Positions 26,706-35,325 of a stretch of DNA of 64,000 nucleotides are shown here, one piece after another. The DNA is from Casp-actino8 sp964563545 (GTDB taxonomy: Bacteria > Actinomycetota > Acidimicrobiia > Acidimicrobiales > Ilumatobacteraceae). The position numbers and the translations under genes are program-made. The notes beneath the pieces are model-generated. The model was given only the letters and a program-made list of their open reading frames with translations, ran no database searches and was not told where the DNA came from. Every line of letters starts with the position of its first letter. Within the stretch, counting starts at the first letter, position 1. Location: assembly GCA_964563545.1 (NCBI GenBank), contig CAZLXB010000003.1:1-64000 (forward strand). The letters are read 5' to 3'.

Positions 26706-27254
26706 GTGACCCGCGAACGCATCTACACCCGTGTCGGCGACGACGGCACGACGGGCCTGTTTTACGGCGGGCGGGTCGGCAAGGACAGCACGTTGCCCCG
26801 TGCCTACGGATCGGTGGACGAAGCGCAGGCCGTTCTGGGGATGGCGCGCGCCGAAGCCGGACGCGGGTCGGAACTCGAAAACCTGTTGGTACCGATCATG
26901 CGCGACCTCTGGGTCCTCATGGCCGAGTTGGCCACGCTGCCCGAGAACCGTTCGAAGTTGACTCCCGGCTCGTCGTGCGTGACGAGTGAGATGGTCGAGC
27001 GACTCGAGGGCATCATCGACGATCTCGACACGCGCTTCACCCCACCCACCGAGTTCGTGGTGCCGGGTGGCAACAAGGTGTCGGCGTGGCTCGACATCGC
27101 ACGCACAGTCGTGCGCCGGGCCGAACGCCATTCGGTCGCGGCAGCGCCCTCGCCTTCGCACGTGGTGCCGTATCTGAACCGTTTGTCGGATCTGCTCTGG
27201 ACCATGGCCCGTTGGCAGGAGGGCGAGAGTCTTCCCGTGCGCCGCGTGTCATGA
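26706..27254 (+). CDS. PduO-type ATP:cob(I)alamin adenosyltransferase
   Basis: A 182-residue enzyme that makes adenosylcobalamin. The PduO signature near the N-terminus is YTRVGDDGTTGLFYGGRV (TRxGDxGxT, ATP binding), followed by YGSVDEAQAVLG and, near the C-terminus, RTVVRRAERHS and YLNRLSDLLWTMAR, all diagnostic. Adenosylcobalamin is the cofactor of the acyl-CoA mutase encoded at 33730, while divergent metH uses methylcobalamin. The stop lies seven bases before pepA. Confidence 0.95.
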   Translation: MTRERIYTRVGDDGTTGLFYGGRVGKDSTLPRAYGSVDEAQAVLGMARAEAGRGSELENLLVPIMRDLWVLMAELATLPENRSKLTPGSSCVTSEMVERLEGIIDDLDTRFTPPTEFVVPGGNKVSAWLDIARTVVRRAERHSVAAAPSPSHVVPYLNRLSDLLWTMARWQEGESLPVRRVS

Positions 27255-27261
27255 TCGAGGC

Positions 27262-28719
27262 ATGACTTTCTCGGTTCAGACCGCACGCTCATTCCCCAAG
27301 TCGGCTGATGCCATCGGTGTCGCCGTCGGCACGACCGGAGCCGTTCCGCGACAGGTCGGTCTCAGTCGGGCCGCTCTCAAAGCGCACGGTTTCGACGGCG
27401 GTGTGGGCCAGACCCTCGTGATCCCGTCGGCCAATGGCTCGACCGTGGTGGCGGTGGGCGTGGGTGATCCGCGTCGGGCAACCGTGGCCGACGTGCGCAA
27501 CGCAGCGGCGTCCTTGGCCCGCTCGGTGGCCAAGCGTTCGGCGGTGGCCACCAACATCGTCGACGCCGTGACCCTCGATGCCCGGTCGGCTGCGCAGGCG
27601 GTCGCCGAGGGCTTCCTCATGGCTTCGTACCGCTACCACGAACTCAAGTCGTCGCCGTCGGTGCCGTCAGGAACCCTCACCATCGTGGCCAGCTCGGCCA
27701 AGGCGCGCGGGGCCGAGACCGGTGCCGAGCGCGGCGCGACGACGGCCGGCGCAGTGCGTCTGGCGCGCGATCTGGCCAACACACCGCCCGCGCATCTCAC
27801 GGCCCGCATGCTCGCCGATCGCGCAGTGCAGGTCGCCCAGGCCTCGGGACTCGAGGTCGAGGTCTTCGACAAGGACAAGATCCAGGTGCTCGGTCTCGGA
27901 GGCCTCCTCGGCGTGAACCGCGGCTCCACCGAGCCGCCGCGCATGATCAAGCTCACCTACAACCCGCGCAACGCGAGTGGTCACCTGGTGATGGTCGGTA
28001 AGGGAATCACCTACGACTCGGGCGGAATCAGCCTCAAGCCGAGCGACGCCATGCACGCCAACATGAAGATGGACATGAGCGGTGCTGCTGCGGTGTTGTC
28101 AGCCATGAGCGCGCTGTCGGCGCTGCGCTGCAAGTCGAAGGTGACGGGCTTTCTGATGTGCACCGACAACCGACCGTCCGGAAGCGCGCTCGCCATGGGC
28201 GACGTCTTGAAGTTCCGAAACGGCAAGACCGCCGAGATCCACAACACCGATGCCGAGGGCCGGCTCGTGCTCGCCGATGGTTTGTCGTTGGCGGTGGAAC
28301 TCAAGCCCGACGCCATCGTCGACATCGCGACACTCACCGGAGCGTGCTTGGCGGCGCTCGGCCCCAAGATCGCCGGTGTGCTCGGCTCGAATCAGCCTTT
28401 CATCGATCAGATCCTCGAGGCCTCGCAGCGCACCGACGAACCGGTCTGGCAGTTGCCGCTCGAACGCTCGTATCGCCGACTCCTCGACTCGAATATCGCC
28501 GACATGAAGAACATCGGCGGACCCTACGGCGGAGCCATCACGGCCGCGTTGTTCCTGAACGAGTTCACGGGGTCGGTCCCGTGGGCGCACCTCGACATCG
28601 CCGGGCCCATGAACGTCGATGGTGACGACGGCTGGTTGAGTCGTGGCGCCACCGGTTACGGCACGCGACTGCTCCTCGACCTCGCGTTGTCGTTCAAGCG
28701 GCCGACCGCGCGTCGCTGA
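27262..28719 (+). CDS. pepA: Leucyl aminopeptidase (M17 family)
   Basis: A 485-residue cytosolic dizinc aminopeptidase. Metal and catalytic residues are in GKGITYDSGGISLKPSD (Lys, Asp), MKMDMSGAAAV (Asp) and the family fingerprint NTDAEGRLVLADGL (Asp, Glu, Arg) near residue 330. The N-terminal regulatory domain (1-165) is more divergent, as usual. ATG 27262 follows the adenosyltransferase closely, with a CATGAT box 6 bases before it. Its last 26 bases overlap the convergent small gene. Confidence 0.96.
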   Translation: MTFSVQTARSFPKSADAIGVAVGTTGAVPRQVGLSRAALKAHGFDGGVGQTLVIPSANGSTVVAVGVGDPRRATVADVRNAAASLARSVAKRSAVATNIVDAVTLDARSAAQAVAEGFLMASYRYHELKSSPSVPSGTLTIVASSAKARGAETGAERGATTAGAVRLARDLANTPPAHLTARMLADRAVQVAQASGLEVEVFDKDKIQVLGLGGLLGVNRGSTEPPRMIKLTYNPRNASGHLVMVGKGITYDSGGISLKPSDAMHANMKMDMSGAAAVLSAMSALSALRCKSKVTGFLMCTDNRPSGSALAMGDVLKFRNGKTAEIHNTDAEGRLVLADGLSLAVELKPDAIVDIATLTGACLAALGPKIAGVLGSNQPFIDQILEASQRTDEPVWQLPLERSYRRLLDSNIADMKNIGGPYGGAITAALFLNEFTGSVPWAHLDIAGPMNVDGDDGWLSRGATGYGTRLLLDLALSFKRPTARR

Positions 28720-29179
28720 CCGTCGGCAACGGAGGAGCCTCGGATACGCCCGTGATCGACCACGCGTCGAGCGCGTGGTGCAGGTGCGGGGCCAGACGTT
28801 CGATCTGCTTCATGTTCAACGGCGGCACGGCGGTGCGCACGAGAAGTGACTCGGTGAGCGGTTTGGCCAGGCCGAACATGACCAAACGATCGAACGATCG
28901 GATGAGTGGACTCGCCCGGCCCGATTCCCAGCCGAGCCCGAGGCTCGTGGCCAATTCGGCGAGATCGACAGCCACGCCGTCGGGGTGAAGATCAGCGACG
29001 CGGGCCAGGCGTCGCATCAGCCAGGCGGTGGTGGGGCCAAGAGTGCCGAGCCAGAAGTATTCGAAGTACTCGCCCGATGCGTCGTGGCCGTACCGCTCGA
29101 CGAGTGGGTCGTTCCAGCGGCCGACTCTGATCGTGCCGGTTCGATCGTCGATCACATGGCGGGTGGGTGTCTTGTTCAT
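28694..29179 (-). CDS. Hypothetical protein with predicted helical core
   Basis: A 161-residue cytoplasmic protein with no family I recognise. It begins MNKTPTRHVIDDRTGTIRVG, has an aromatic patch GEYFEYFWLGTLGPTTAW near residue 40, then a segment resembling a winged-helix DNA-binding fold (DLAELATSLGLGWESGR) and ends in Ala/Ser. A regulatory role is possible but weakly supported. ATG 29179 has a textbook AAGGAGG site 4 bases upstream. The 3' end overlaps the convergent pepA by 26 bases. Confidence 0.65.
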   Translation of the reverse strand: MNKTPTRHVIDDRTGTIRVGRWNDPLVERYGHDASGEYFEYFWLGTLGPTTAWLMRRLARVADLHPDGVAVDLAELATSLGLGWESGRASPLIRSFDRLVMFGLAKPLTESLLVRTAVPPLNMKQIERLAPHLHHALDAWSITGVSEAPPLPTVSDARSAA

Positions 29180-29257
29180 CGGACCTCCTTGGCTTGACGA
29201 CAAGAAGTGTGTGACTCCGCGTGGCGCGAAGGGGGAGTGTGGTGGTCAGAATGAGTC

Positions 29258-30040
29258 ATGTCCCGACTCACGATCGACAGCACTGGGGATCCGCGGTTCG
29301 AGTCGGTCGTGGAATGGATGGACGAAGCCCGTCGCGTCACCGTTCTCACCGGCGCCGGCGTTTCCACGGACTCGGGTATCCCTGACTTCCGAGGTCCGCA
29401 GGGACTCTGGACGAAGAACCCGAAGGCCGAAATGACGGCCACGATCGACTACTACATCGGCGATCCCGAAGTGCGCCGCTTGGCGTGGGAGGGCCGGGTG
29501 CGGAATCTGGGTCGGGTTCGACCTGAACCGAACATCGGGCATCACACGTTGAAACGACTCGAGGACCAAGGACGACTGCGCGCGCTCGTCACTCAGAACG
29601 TCGACGGTCTGCATCATGCGGCCGGACACGCGCCCGACAAGGTGATCGAGGTCCATGGATCGTGGCGCGAAACCGTGTGCTGGTCGTGCGGTGATCGTCG
29701 GCCGATGATGGAGTCGGTGCAACGCGTCATCGACGGTGAAGCCGATCCGTCGTGTCGTCTTTGCAACGGAATCTTGAAGAGCGCCACGATTCTCTTCGGC
29801 GAATCGCTCGTGCCCGAGGTGATCGGAGCGGCCATGGATGCCGCCGAGGACTGTGATCTCTTGTTGGCGGTGGGGACGAAGTTGTCGGTCGGGCCGGTCA
29901 ACAACGTGGTGCCGCGCGCCAAAGCGACGGGGGCCAAGGTCGTGATCGTGAACGCCGAGCCCACCGACATGGACCGTTTCGCCGACGCCCTCGTGCTCGG
30001 GCAGGTGGCCGAGGTTCTGCCCCTCTTGATCCGCGCCTGA
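29258..30040 (+). CDS. Sir2-family NAD-dependent protein deacylase
   Basis: A 260-residue sirtuin that removes acyl groups from lysines with NAD. All core motifs are present: GAGVSTDSGIPDFRGPQGLW near residue 30, TQNVDGLHH near 112, catalytic His in EVHGSW near 133, two zinc pairs (CWSC and CRLC), and the NAD-binding GTKLSVGPVN and VNAEPTDMD. CobB-type proteins commonly regulate acyl-CoA synthetases, fitting the CoA-rich surroundings (inference). Likely co-transcribed with nothing upstream; the ThiF gene follows after 74 bases with its own promoter hexamer. Confidence 0.95.
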   Translation: MSRLTIDSTGDPRFESVVEWMDEARRVTVLTGAGVSTDSGIPDFRGPQGLWTKNPKAEMTATIDYYIGDPEVRRLAWEGRVRNLGRVRPEPNIGHHTLKRLEDQGRLRALVTQNVDGLHHAAGHAPDKVIEVHGSWRETVCWSCGDRRPMMESVQRVIDGEADPSCRLCNGILKSATILFGESLVPEVIGAAMDAAEDCDLLLAVGTKLSVGPVNNVVPRAKATGAKVVIVNAEPTDMDRFADALVLGQVAEVLPLLIRA

Positions 30041-30101
30041 CGTCGTCAGCGACGATCGGAGACGGACGCCCCGGCCCGGTGGCAATTCCCGACCCAACAG
30101 G

Positions 30102-30107
30102 TAGGGT
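30102..30107 (+). promoter_or_regulatory. Leaderless -10 hexamer TAGGGT
   Basis: Seven bases before the rhodanese-ThiF ATG at 30115; it places the start there instead of at GTG 30079. Confidence 0.6.
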
Positions 30108-30114
30108 TTCGGGT

Positions 30115-31281
30115 ATGGCAACTTTCCGTGACCTGCTCGCCGCCGCCAAGTCGGCGATCACCGAAGTCGACACCGCGACGGCCGAGTCGCGAATCAGCGC
30201 CGGCAACGTGACGGTCCTCGACGTTCGCGAACCCGACGAGCACGCCGAAGGCGCGTTGATCGGAGCGCTGCACATCCCACGCGGACATCTCGAGGCACAG
30301 GTGGAAGGTCGCATCGTCGACAAGGACGCGCCGGTGATCGTGTACTGCGCAGGAGGTGTGCGCAGTGCGTTCGCCGCCCGCACCCTCGGCGAACTCGGTT
30401 ACTCGAACGTGGTCTCGATGGCCGGCGGTTTCGGGAAGTGGAAGGACGAGGGTCGCAAGTGGAAGGCCCCGGCTTCGCTCACACCCGAGCAGACCAACCG
30501 TTACAAGCGCCATCTTCTGTTGCCCGAAGTCGGTGTGGAGGGTCAGGCCAAGTTGCTCGACAGCAAAGTGTTGTTGCTCGGCGCCGGCGGACTCGGTTCA
30601 CCGGCCGCGCTCTATCTCGCGGCCGCCGGCGTGGGAACACTCGGCATCGTCGACATGGACGAGGTCGACGCGAGCAACCTGCAGCGTCAGATCCTGCACA
30701 ACATCGATCGAGTCGGTGATCGCAAGGTCGATTCGGCCAAGAAGACGCTGACCCTCCTGAATCCCGACGTGAACGTGGTCGCCTACGACACGCGTCTGTC
30801 GGCCGAGAACATCATCGACATCATCAGTGGCTACGACGTGATCGTGGACGGTGCCGACAACTTCCCGTCGCGCTATCTGCTCAACGACGCCAGCGTGAAG
30901 CTCGGCATCCCGGTGGTGCACGGTTCGATCTTCCGCTTCGAAGGCATGGTGTCGGTGTTCCATCCGAAGGAAGGCCCGACGTACCGTGACATGGTCCCCG
31001 AGCCGCCGCCGGCCGAACTCGCGCCGTCGTGTGCCGAAGCCGGCGTGCTCGGTGTGCTGCCGGGAATCATCGGTTCGATCCAGGCCCTCGAGACGATCAA
31101 GATCCTGCTCGGACTGGGCGACGCGTTGATCGGTCGGATCCTCGCCGTCGACACCACCGAGATGTCGTTCCGGGTGTTCAAGTTGCAGCGCGATCCGTCG
31201 AACCCGGTCACTTGGGAGAACCGAGATCGCATCGAGGTCCGTGAACTCGACGGACTCTGCGCCCCCTGGATGGCCCACTGA
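30115..31281 (+). CDS. Rhodanese-ThiF/MoeB fusion (sulfur-carrier adenylyltransferase)
   Basis: A 388-residue E1-like enzyme predicted to adenylate and sulfurate a ThiS/MoaD/CysO-type carrier. Residues 1-115 are a rhodanese domain with active Cys78 in VYCAGGVRS. Residues 125-388 are the ThiF/MoeB domain: KRHLLLPEVG, ATP loop GAGGLGSPAALYLAAAGVG, DEVDASNLQRQI and the conserved PSCAEAGVLGVLPG. The CxxC zinc pairs of E. coli MoeB are absent. In mycobacterial MoeZ the rhodanese domain is C-terminal, so the order here is reversed. It could serve molybdopterin, thiamine or cysteine synthesis. Confidence 0.9.
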   Translation: MATFRDLLAAAKSAITEVDTATAESRISAGNVTVLDVREPDEHAEGALIGALHIPRGHLEAQVEGRIVDKDAPVIVYCAGGVRSAFAARTLGELGYSNVVSMAGGFGKWKDEGRKWKAPASLTPEQTNRYKRHLLLPEVGVEGQAKLLDSKVLLLGAGGLGSPAALYLAAAGVGTLGIVDMDEVDASNLQRQILHNIDRVGDRKVDSAKKTLTLLNPDVNVVAYDTRLSAENIIDIISGYDVIVDGADNFPSRYLLNDASVKLGIPVVHGSIFRFEGMVSVFHPKEGPTYRDMVPEPPPAELAPSCAEAGVLGVLPGIIGSIQALETIKILLGLGDALIGRILAVDTTEMSFRVFKLQRDPSNPVTWENRDRIEVRELDGLCAPWMAH

Positions 31282-31295
31282 CCCGAATCGCGGCT

Positions 31296-32168
31296 TCAGG
31301 TCTCGGAAGCGGGGAGCCGGTCGCGTTCCTGCACGACGACTCCGGTGAGCACGAGGGCCATACCGAGGAGATCGATCAAGGTGGGTGTCTGGTCGAGGGC
31401 GACGAAACCCGTCACCACGGCCACCACCGGCAAGAGTGCGAGTAACACGCTGAATCGGCGAACCGGAATCCGACGCAAGGTGTACTGGTCGATTCCGTAG
31501 CCGATCGCACTCGAGAACACGCCGACGAACAAGCACAACCCGAGCAATCGGGGCGAGCCCCACACCTCGCCGCTGTTCGGCGCTCCGAGTGGCGAGATCA
31601 CGAGTGCTCCGACGGCGAGTCCGATACCGAGACCGGCCACGCCGTGATCGAGGCGGGCGACTTTCGAACCGATGACGATGTACGAAGCCCACATGGCCGA
31701 GGCGAGGAAGATGAACAACAAGCCGAGTGGCTCGCCACCGAGTTCGACGCCCGAGAGCACCACCACACCCACCACCGCGAAACCGAGCGCAACCGCGTTG
31801 CGGACCGACCGTGTCCGAACCGCGGCTACGAGGATCGGTCCGATGAACTCGATCGTCACTCCCTTCCCGAGGGGCAGCCGGTCGACGGCCAGATAGAAGA
31901 ACGTGTTCATCAGCGCGGTCGAGGTTCCAAAGAGGGCCATGGCCACGAATTCGGCTCGCGAGATCCGACGCATGATGCGCGGCAGCGACACCAAGACGAG
32001 GGCGATCGAGGCGCCGATCACGCGTAGCCAGGCCACCGTCGCCGGATGGACCTCGTCGAAGAGATCGATGGCCACCGTCGCGCCGACGTATTGCGCGATC
32101 GCGCTCAGGACGAACAACGCCTCCGGCGGCGCGGACGCGAGAAAGCGTCCGACGGGGGACGGACGCAA
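31296..32168 (-). CDS. EamA/DMT-family transporter
   Basis: About 290 residues with ten predicted helices in two EamA repeats; the family exports metabolites such as amino acids (RhtA type). Recognisable pieces are LRVIGASIALVLVSLPRI, the loop VDRLPLGKGVTIEFIGPI near residue 95 (a strong RhtA-like motif) and FSSAIGYGIDQYTLRRIPVRRFSVLLALLPVVA in the second repeat. The start is uncertain: no ATG or GTG is available; TTG 32168 is used here, while CTG 32192 would overlap the aldolase stop as CTGA. Downstream partner of the aldolase gene. Confidence 0.8.
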   Translation of the reverse strand: MRPSPVGRFLASAPPEALFVLSAIAQYVGATVAIDLFDEVHPATVAWLRVIGASIALVLVSLPRIMRRISRAEFVAMALFGTSTALMNTFFYLAVDRLPLGKGVTIEFIGPILVAAVRTRSVRNAVALGFAVVGVVVLSGVELGGEPLGLLFIFLASAMWASYIVIGSKVARLDHGVAGLGIGLAVGALVISPLGAPNSGEVWGSPRLLGLCLFVGVFSSAIGYGIDQYTLRRIPVRRFSVLLALLPVVAVVTGFVALDQTPTLIDLLGMALVLTGVVVQERDRLPASET

Positions 32169-32188
32169 CGATGTGGTGGCGTTTTCGT

Positions 32189-32992
32189 TCAGTCGAAGAG
32201 CTCGGGATCGGTGCGGCAGATCTCCTGCCACAGCGGTTGGAACTGGAACCAACCGGCCAGCGAATGCCCGGTCTGCTCGCGCGTGTAGGTCGCGTACTGG
32301 TGATTGATCTTCTTCGGAGTGCCAGCGGCCATGGCCATGAGTTGGGCCTGGCACGAGCGCTCCATGGTGATGAACCAGAAAGCGGCCTCCTCCACGCTCT
32401 GACCGACGGTGAAGAGACCATGGTTCTGGTGGATCGCCGCCTTGCCGTTGGGGAACATCGCGGCGAGTTCCTTGCCGGCGTCCACATCGAACACCACCGC
32501 GCCACCTTGTTCGGAGATCACGTGGTGGTCCTCGTAGAAGACGCACGCGTCCTGAGTGAGGGGATCGAGTGGAATACCGAGCGAACTGAACGACTTGCCG
32601 TACACCGAGTGGGCGTGGGCGGCGGCGATCACATCCGGACGGGCCTGGTGCACCGCCGAGTGAATGACGAACGCGGCGCGGTTGACCGGTAGATCGCCAT
32701 GCACGACCTCGCCGTGATGATTGACGAGCAGTAGATCGCTCACACGCATGTGTCGGAACGACAAGCCGAAGGGATTCACCCAGAAGTGGTCGGGCTTCTC
32801 GGGATCGCGCACCGTGATGTGCCCGGCCACGCCTTCACCGAAGCCGAGACGACCAAAGATGCGCAGTGCACCCGCGAGCCGCTGTTTGCGATAGAGGCGC
32901 TCCTCCTCGACCGACTCGAAAGTGGGGAGGGCGAGGATGTTGGTGTTGCCGAGGGCGGCGTTGGCGATCGGGTTGTTCTCGGTCGTGGTCAC
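32189..32992 (-). CDS. Class II aldolase/adducin family protein
   Basis: A 267-residue metal-dependent aldolase-fold protein. Zinc-binding histidines occur in AAAHAHSVYG near residue 128 and HQNHGLFTVG near 190; the phosphate-type loop region is GHITVRDPEKPDHFWVNP near 57. Members act on sugar phosphates (fuculose-, ribulose-phosphate) or act as decarboxylases; the substrate here is unknown. GTG 32992 has a TAACCT hexamer 7 bases upstream. It heads a two-gene run with the EamA transporter. Confidence 0.9.
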   Translation of the reverse strand: MTTTENNPIANAALGNTNILALPTFESVEEERLYRKQRLAGALRIFGRLGFGEGVAGHITVRDPEKPDHFWVNPFGLSFRHMRVSDLLLVNHHGEVVHGDLPVNRAAFVIHSAVHQARPDVIAAAHAHSVYGKSFSSLGIPLDPLTQDACVFYEDHHVISEQGGAVVFDVDAGKELAAMFPNGKAAIHQNHGLFTVGQSVEEAAFWFITMERSCQAQLMAMAAGTPKKINHQYATYTREQTGHSLAGWFQFQPLWQEICRTDPELFD

Positions 32993-32999
32993 GAACGAG

Positions 33000-33005
33000 A
33001 GGTTA
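33000..33005 (-). promoter_or_regulatory. Leaderless -10 hexamer TAACCT
   Basis: Seven bases before the aldolase GTG at 32992. Confidence 0.6.
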
Positions 33006-33010
33006 CGGGG

Positions 33011-33580
33011 TCAGGTCTCGGGGACGAGGACGCCGTCGATCACATGGATCATGCCGTTGGTTGCCGGCACATCAGCGGCGATCACCGGAACGCCGTTCAC
33101 GAGAACCTGGTCACCGGTCTTGGTGACCTTCAGGGTCTGACCCTGCAGAGTCGTGAGCTCCTGGCCATCGGTGAGTGATTCGGCGGTGAGTGACTCCCCG
33201 GCCACCACGTGGTAGGTCAGGACCGCGGCGAGGAGATCGGGATCGGCGAACACGGCGTCGAGGGTGGCCGCCGGCAACTTCCCGAATGCCGCATCGTTGG
33301 GTGCGAACACGGTGAAAGGACCCTCGGCCCGCAACGCGTCGACGAGTCCGGCGTCCACGAGGAGTCCGGCGAGTACCGAGAACTGTCCGGCCACGAGCGC
33401 TTCACCGATGATGTCGCCCATCGGCGATACGTACGCAGGGAGGGTGGTCGTCGGCGCCTCGGTTCCGGACCCGTCGGCCGATGTCGTAGGGGGCGCGACA
33501 TCGGCCGAATCATCAGCACAAGAAGTGAGGGGAACGATGACGACGAGGCTGGCCAAGGCGATGCGAAGGTGTGATCTCAC
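33011..33580 (-). CDS. Fasciclin-domain lipoprotein
   Basis: A 189-residue surface lipoprotein like mycobacterial MPT70/MPT83. Signal LRIALASLVVIVPLTSC gives lipidated Cys21, followed by a Thr/Pro/Ser-rich tether (PPTTSADGSGTEAPTTT). One FAS1 domain fills residues 58-189, with FTVFAPNDAAFGKLP (H1 box), TYHVVAGESL and NGMIHVIDGVLVP (H2 box). FAS1 domains mediate adhesion or scaffold interactions. GTG 33580 has a TAGGTT hexamer 7 bases upstream. Confidence 0.92.
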   Translation of the reverse strand: MRSHLRIALASLVVIVPLTSCADDSADVAPPTTSADGSGTEAPTTTLPAYVSPMGDIIGEALVAGQFSVLAGLLVDAGLVDALRAEGPFTVFAPNDAAFGKLPAATLDAVFADPDLLAAVLTYHVVAGESLTAESLTDGQELTTLQGQTLKVTKTGDQVLVNGVPVIAADVPATNGMIHVIDGVLVPET

Positions 33581-33587
33581 GGCTCCG

Positions 33588-33593
33588 AACCTA
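33588..33593 (-). promoter_or_regulatory. Leaderless -10 hexamer TAGGTT
   Basis: Seven bases before the fasciclin-lipoprotein GTG at 33580. Confidence 0.6.
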
Positions 33594-33715
33594 AGGACGT
33601 GGGGGAGTCGCCGTCAGGGACGAAAGTCCCGGCATCGGACGCAGTGGTCCCGAATCGGCTCACTCGCCACCATGGTCGATCCCTGCTGAATGGGGGTCAT
33701 GGAAGGGTCGCCTTC

Positions 33716-33721
33716 TACGCT
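33716..33721 (+). promoter_or_regulatory. Leaderless -10 hexamer TACGCT
   Basis: Eight bases before the mutase ATG at 33730. Confidence 0.55.
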
Positions 33722-33729
33722 CGTCACCG

Positions 33730-35304
33730 ATGAGCGACGACAAGCGCACCGACTCGGGTATTCCCGTCCAGGCCCTCTACACCGAGGCCGATCTCGCCGG
33801 CTGGAACGCGGCCGAGAAACTCGGTACCCCCGGGCAGCCCCCGTACACCCGGGGTGTCTACCCCACGATGTATCGCGGCAAGTTGTGGACGATGCGCCAG
33901 TACGCCGGCTTCGGCACCGCCGAGTCGACCAACGAGCGCTTCAAGTTCCTGCTCGCCGCCGGGCAGACCGGCCTCTCGTGTGCCTTCGACCTGCCCACGC
34001 AGATGGGTTACGACTCCGACCACCCGCGCGCCGAGGGTGAGGTCGGCAAGGTCGGCGTGGCCATCGACTCCATGGCCGACATGCGCCTTTTGCTGAAGGA
34101 TCTGCCACTCGACAAGGTCACCACGTCGATGACCATCAACTCGACCGCCGCCATCCTCTTGTTGATGTACGAACTCGTCGCCGAGGAACAGGGCGTTCCG
34201 TCGAGTGCGATCAGCGGCACCATTCAGAACGACCTCCTGAAGGAGTACATCGCCCGCGGTACGTACGTGTATCCGCCGCGGCCGAGCATGCGCATCATCA
34301 CCGACATCTTCGACTACTGCGCGAAAAACGTCCCGAAGTGGAACACGATCTCGATCTCGGGTTATCACATCCGTGAGGCGGGATCGACGGCCGTACAGGA
34401 GATCGCCTTCACCATCGCCAACGGCATCGCCTACGTGGAGGCGGCCATCGCCGCCGGCCTCGACGTCGATGATTTCGCGCCGCGTCTCTCGTTCTTCTGG
34501 AACGCGCACAACAACTTCTTCGAAGAGGTCGCCAAGTTCCGTGCATCGCGTCGCATCTGGTTCCGGATCATGAGCGAGCGGTTCGGAGCCAAGAAAGAGG
34601 CGAGCAAACTTCTTCGCTTCCACACCCAGACCGGGGGCAGCACTCTGACGGCTCAGCAGCCCGAGAACAACATCGTCCGCGTGGCGGTGCAGTCGATGGC
34701 CGCCGTGATGGGCGGAACGCAGAGCCTGCACACCAATGGCTTCGACGAGGCGCTCAGCCTGCCCACCGAACGTGCCGCCCGCATCGCCCTGCGCACTCAG
34801 CAGATCATCGGTTACGAGAGCGGTATCGCCGACACCCCGGATCCGCTGGCCGGCAGTTACTTCGTCGAGACCCTCACCGACGAGATCGAGCGTCTGGCTC
34901 TCGAGTACATCGCCAAGATCGACGAGATGGGTGGCGCGGTGGCGGCCATCGAGGCCGGCTATCAGATGGACGAGATCGAACAGGCCGCGTACGAATACAC
35001 GAAGTCGATCGACGACGACGAGCGTGTGATCGTCGGTCTCAACAAGTTCTCGGTGAACGACGACCCCGAGCCCGAAGTCTTCCCGATCAACCCCGAACTC
35101 GAACGTGGTCAGAAGAAGCGCCTCGGTGAATACAAGGCCAACCGTGATCGGGCCCGGGTCGAATCGACGCTCGCCACGTTGGCCGATGCCGCGCGCGGTA
35201 CGCAGAACCTGCTGTATCCGATCAAGGATGCCCTGCGTGCCGATGCGACGCTCGGAGAGATCAGCGATGCTCTCCGCGGCGTGTTCGGTCTCTATCAGCC
35301 CTAG
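33730..35304 (+). CDS. Adenosylcobalamin-dependent acyl-CoA mutase, large subunit
   Basis: A 524-residue TIM-barrel subunit of the methylmalonyl-CoA mutase family, lacking the C-terminal B12-binding domain, so a separate small subunit must exist outside the window. Core motifs include YPTMYRGKLWTMRQYAGFG near residue 45, DYDSDHP-like GYDSDHPRAEGEVGKVGVAI, SGTIQNDLLKEY and GGTQSLHTNGFDEALSLP. Where methylmalonyl-CoA mutases have THRGYDSD, with the Arg that grips the substrate carboxylate, this protein has TQMGYDSD. It therefore probably isomerises an uncharged branched acyl-CoA (isobutyryl- or hydroxyisobutyryl-type). Confidence 0.92.
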   Translation: MSDDKRTDSGIPVQALYTEADLAGWNAAEKLGTPGQPPYTRGVYPTMYRGKLWTMRQYAGFGTAESTNERFKFLLAAGQTGLSCAFDLPTQMGYDSDHPRAEGEVGKVGVAIDSMADMRLLLKDLPLDKVTTSMTINSTAAILLLMYELVAEEQGVPSSAISGTIQNDLLKEYIARGTYVYPPRPSMRIITDIFDYCAKNVPKWNTISISGYHIREAGSTAVQEIAFTIANGIAYVEAAIAAGLDVDDFAPRLSFFWNAHNNFFEEVAKFRASRRIWFRIMSERFGAKKEASKLLRFHTQTGGSTLTAQQPENNIVRVAVQSMAAVMGGTQSLHTNGFDEALSLPTERAARIALRTQQIIGYESGIADTPDPLAGSYFVETLTDEIERLALEYIAKIDEMGGAVAAIEAGYQMDEIEQAAYEYTKSIDDDERVIVGLNKFSVNDDPEPEVFPINPELERGQKKRLGEYKANRDRARVESTLATLADAARGTQNLLYPIKDALRADATLGEISDALRGVFGLYQP

Positions 35305-35325
35305 CCGCGTCGGCGGTTCGGCCGC

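Noticed and set aside
30598..32505. 635-residue minus-strand frame across the rhodanese-ThiF and aldolase/EamA genes
   Set aside because: Arg/Ser-rich shadow; the real genes in other frames have domain motifs.
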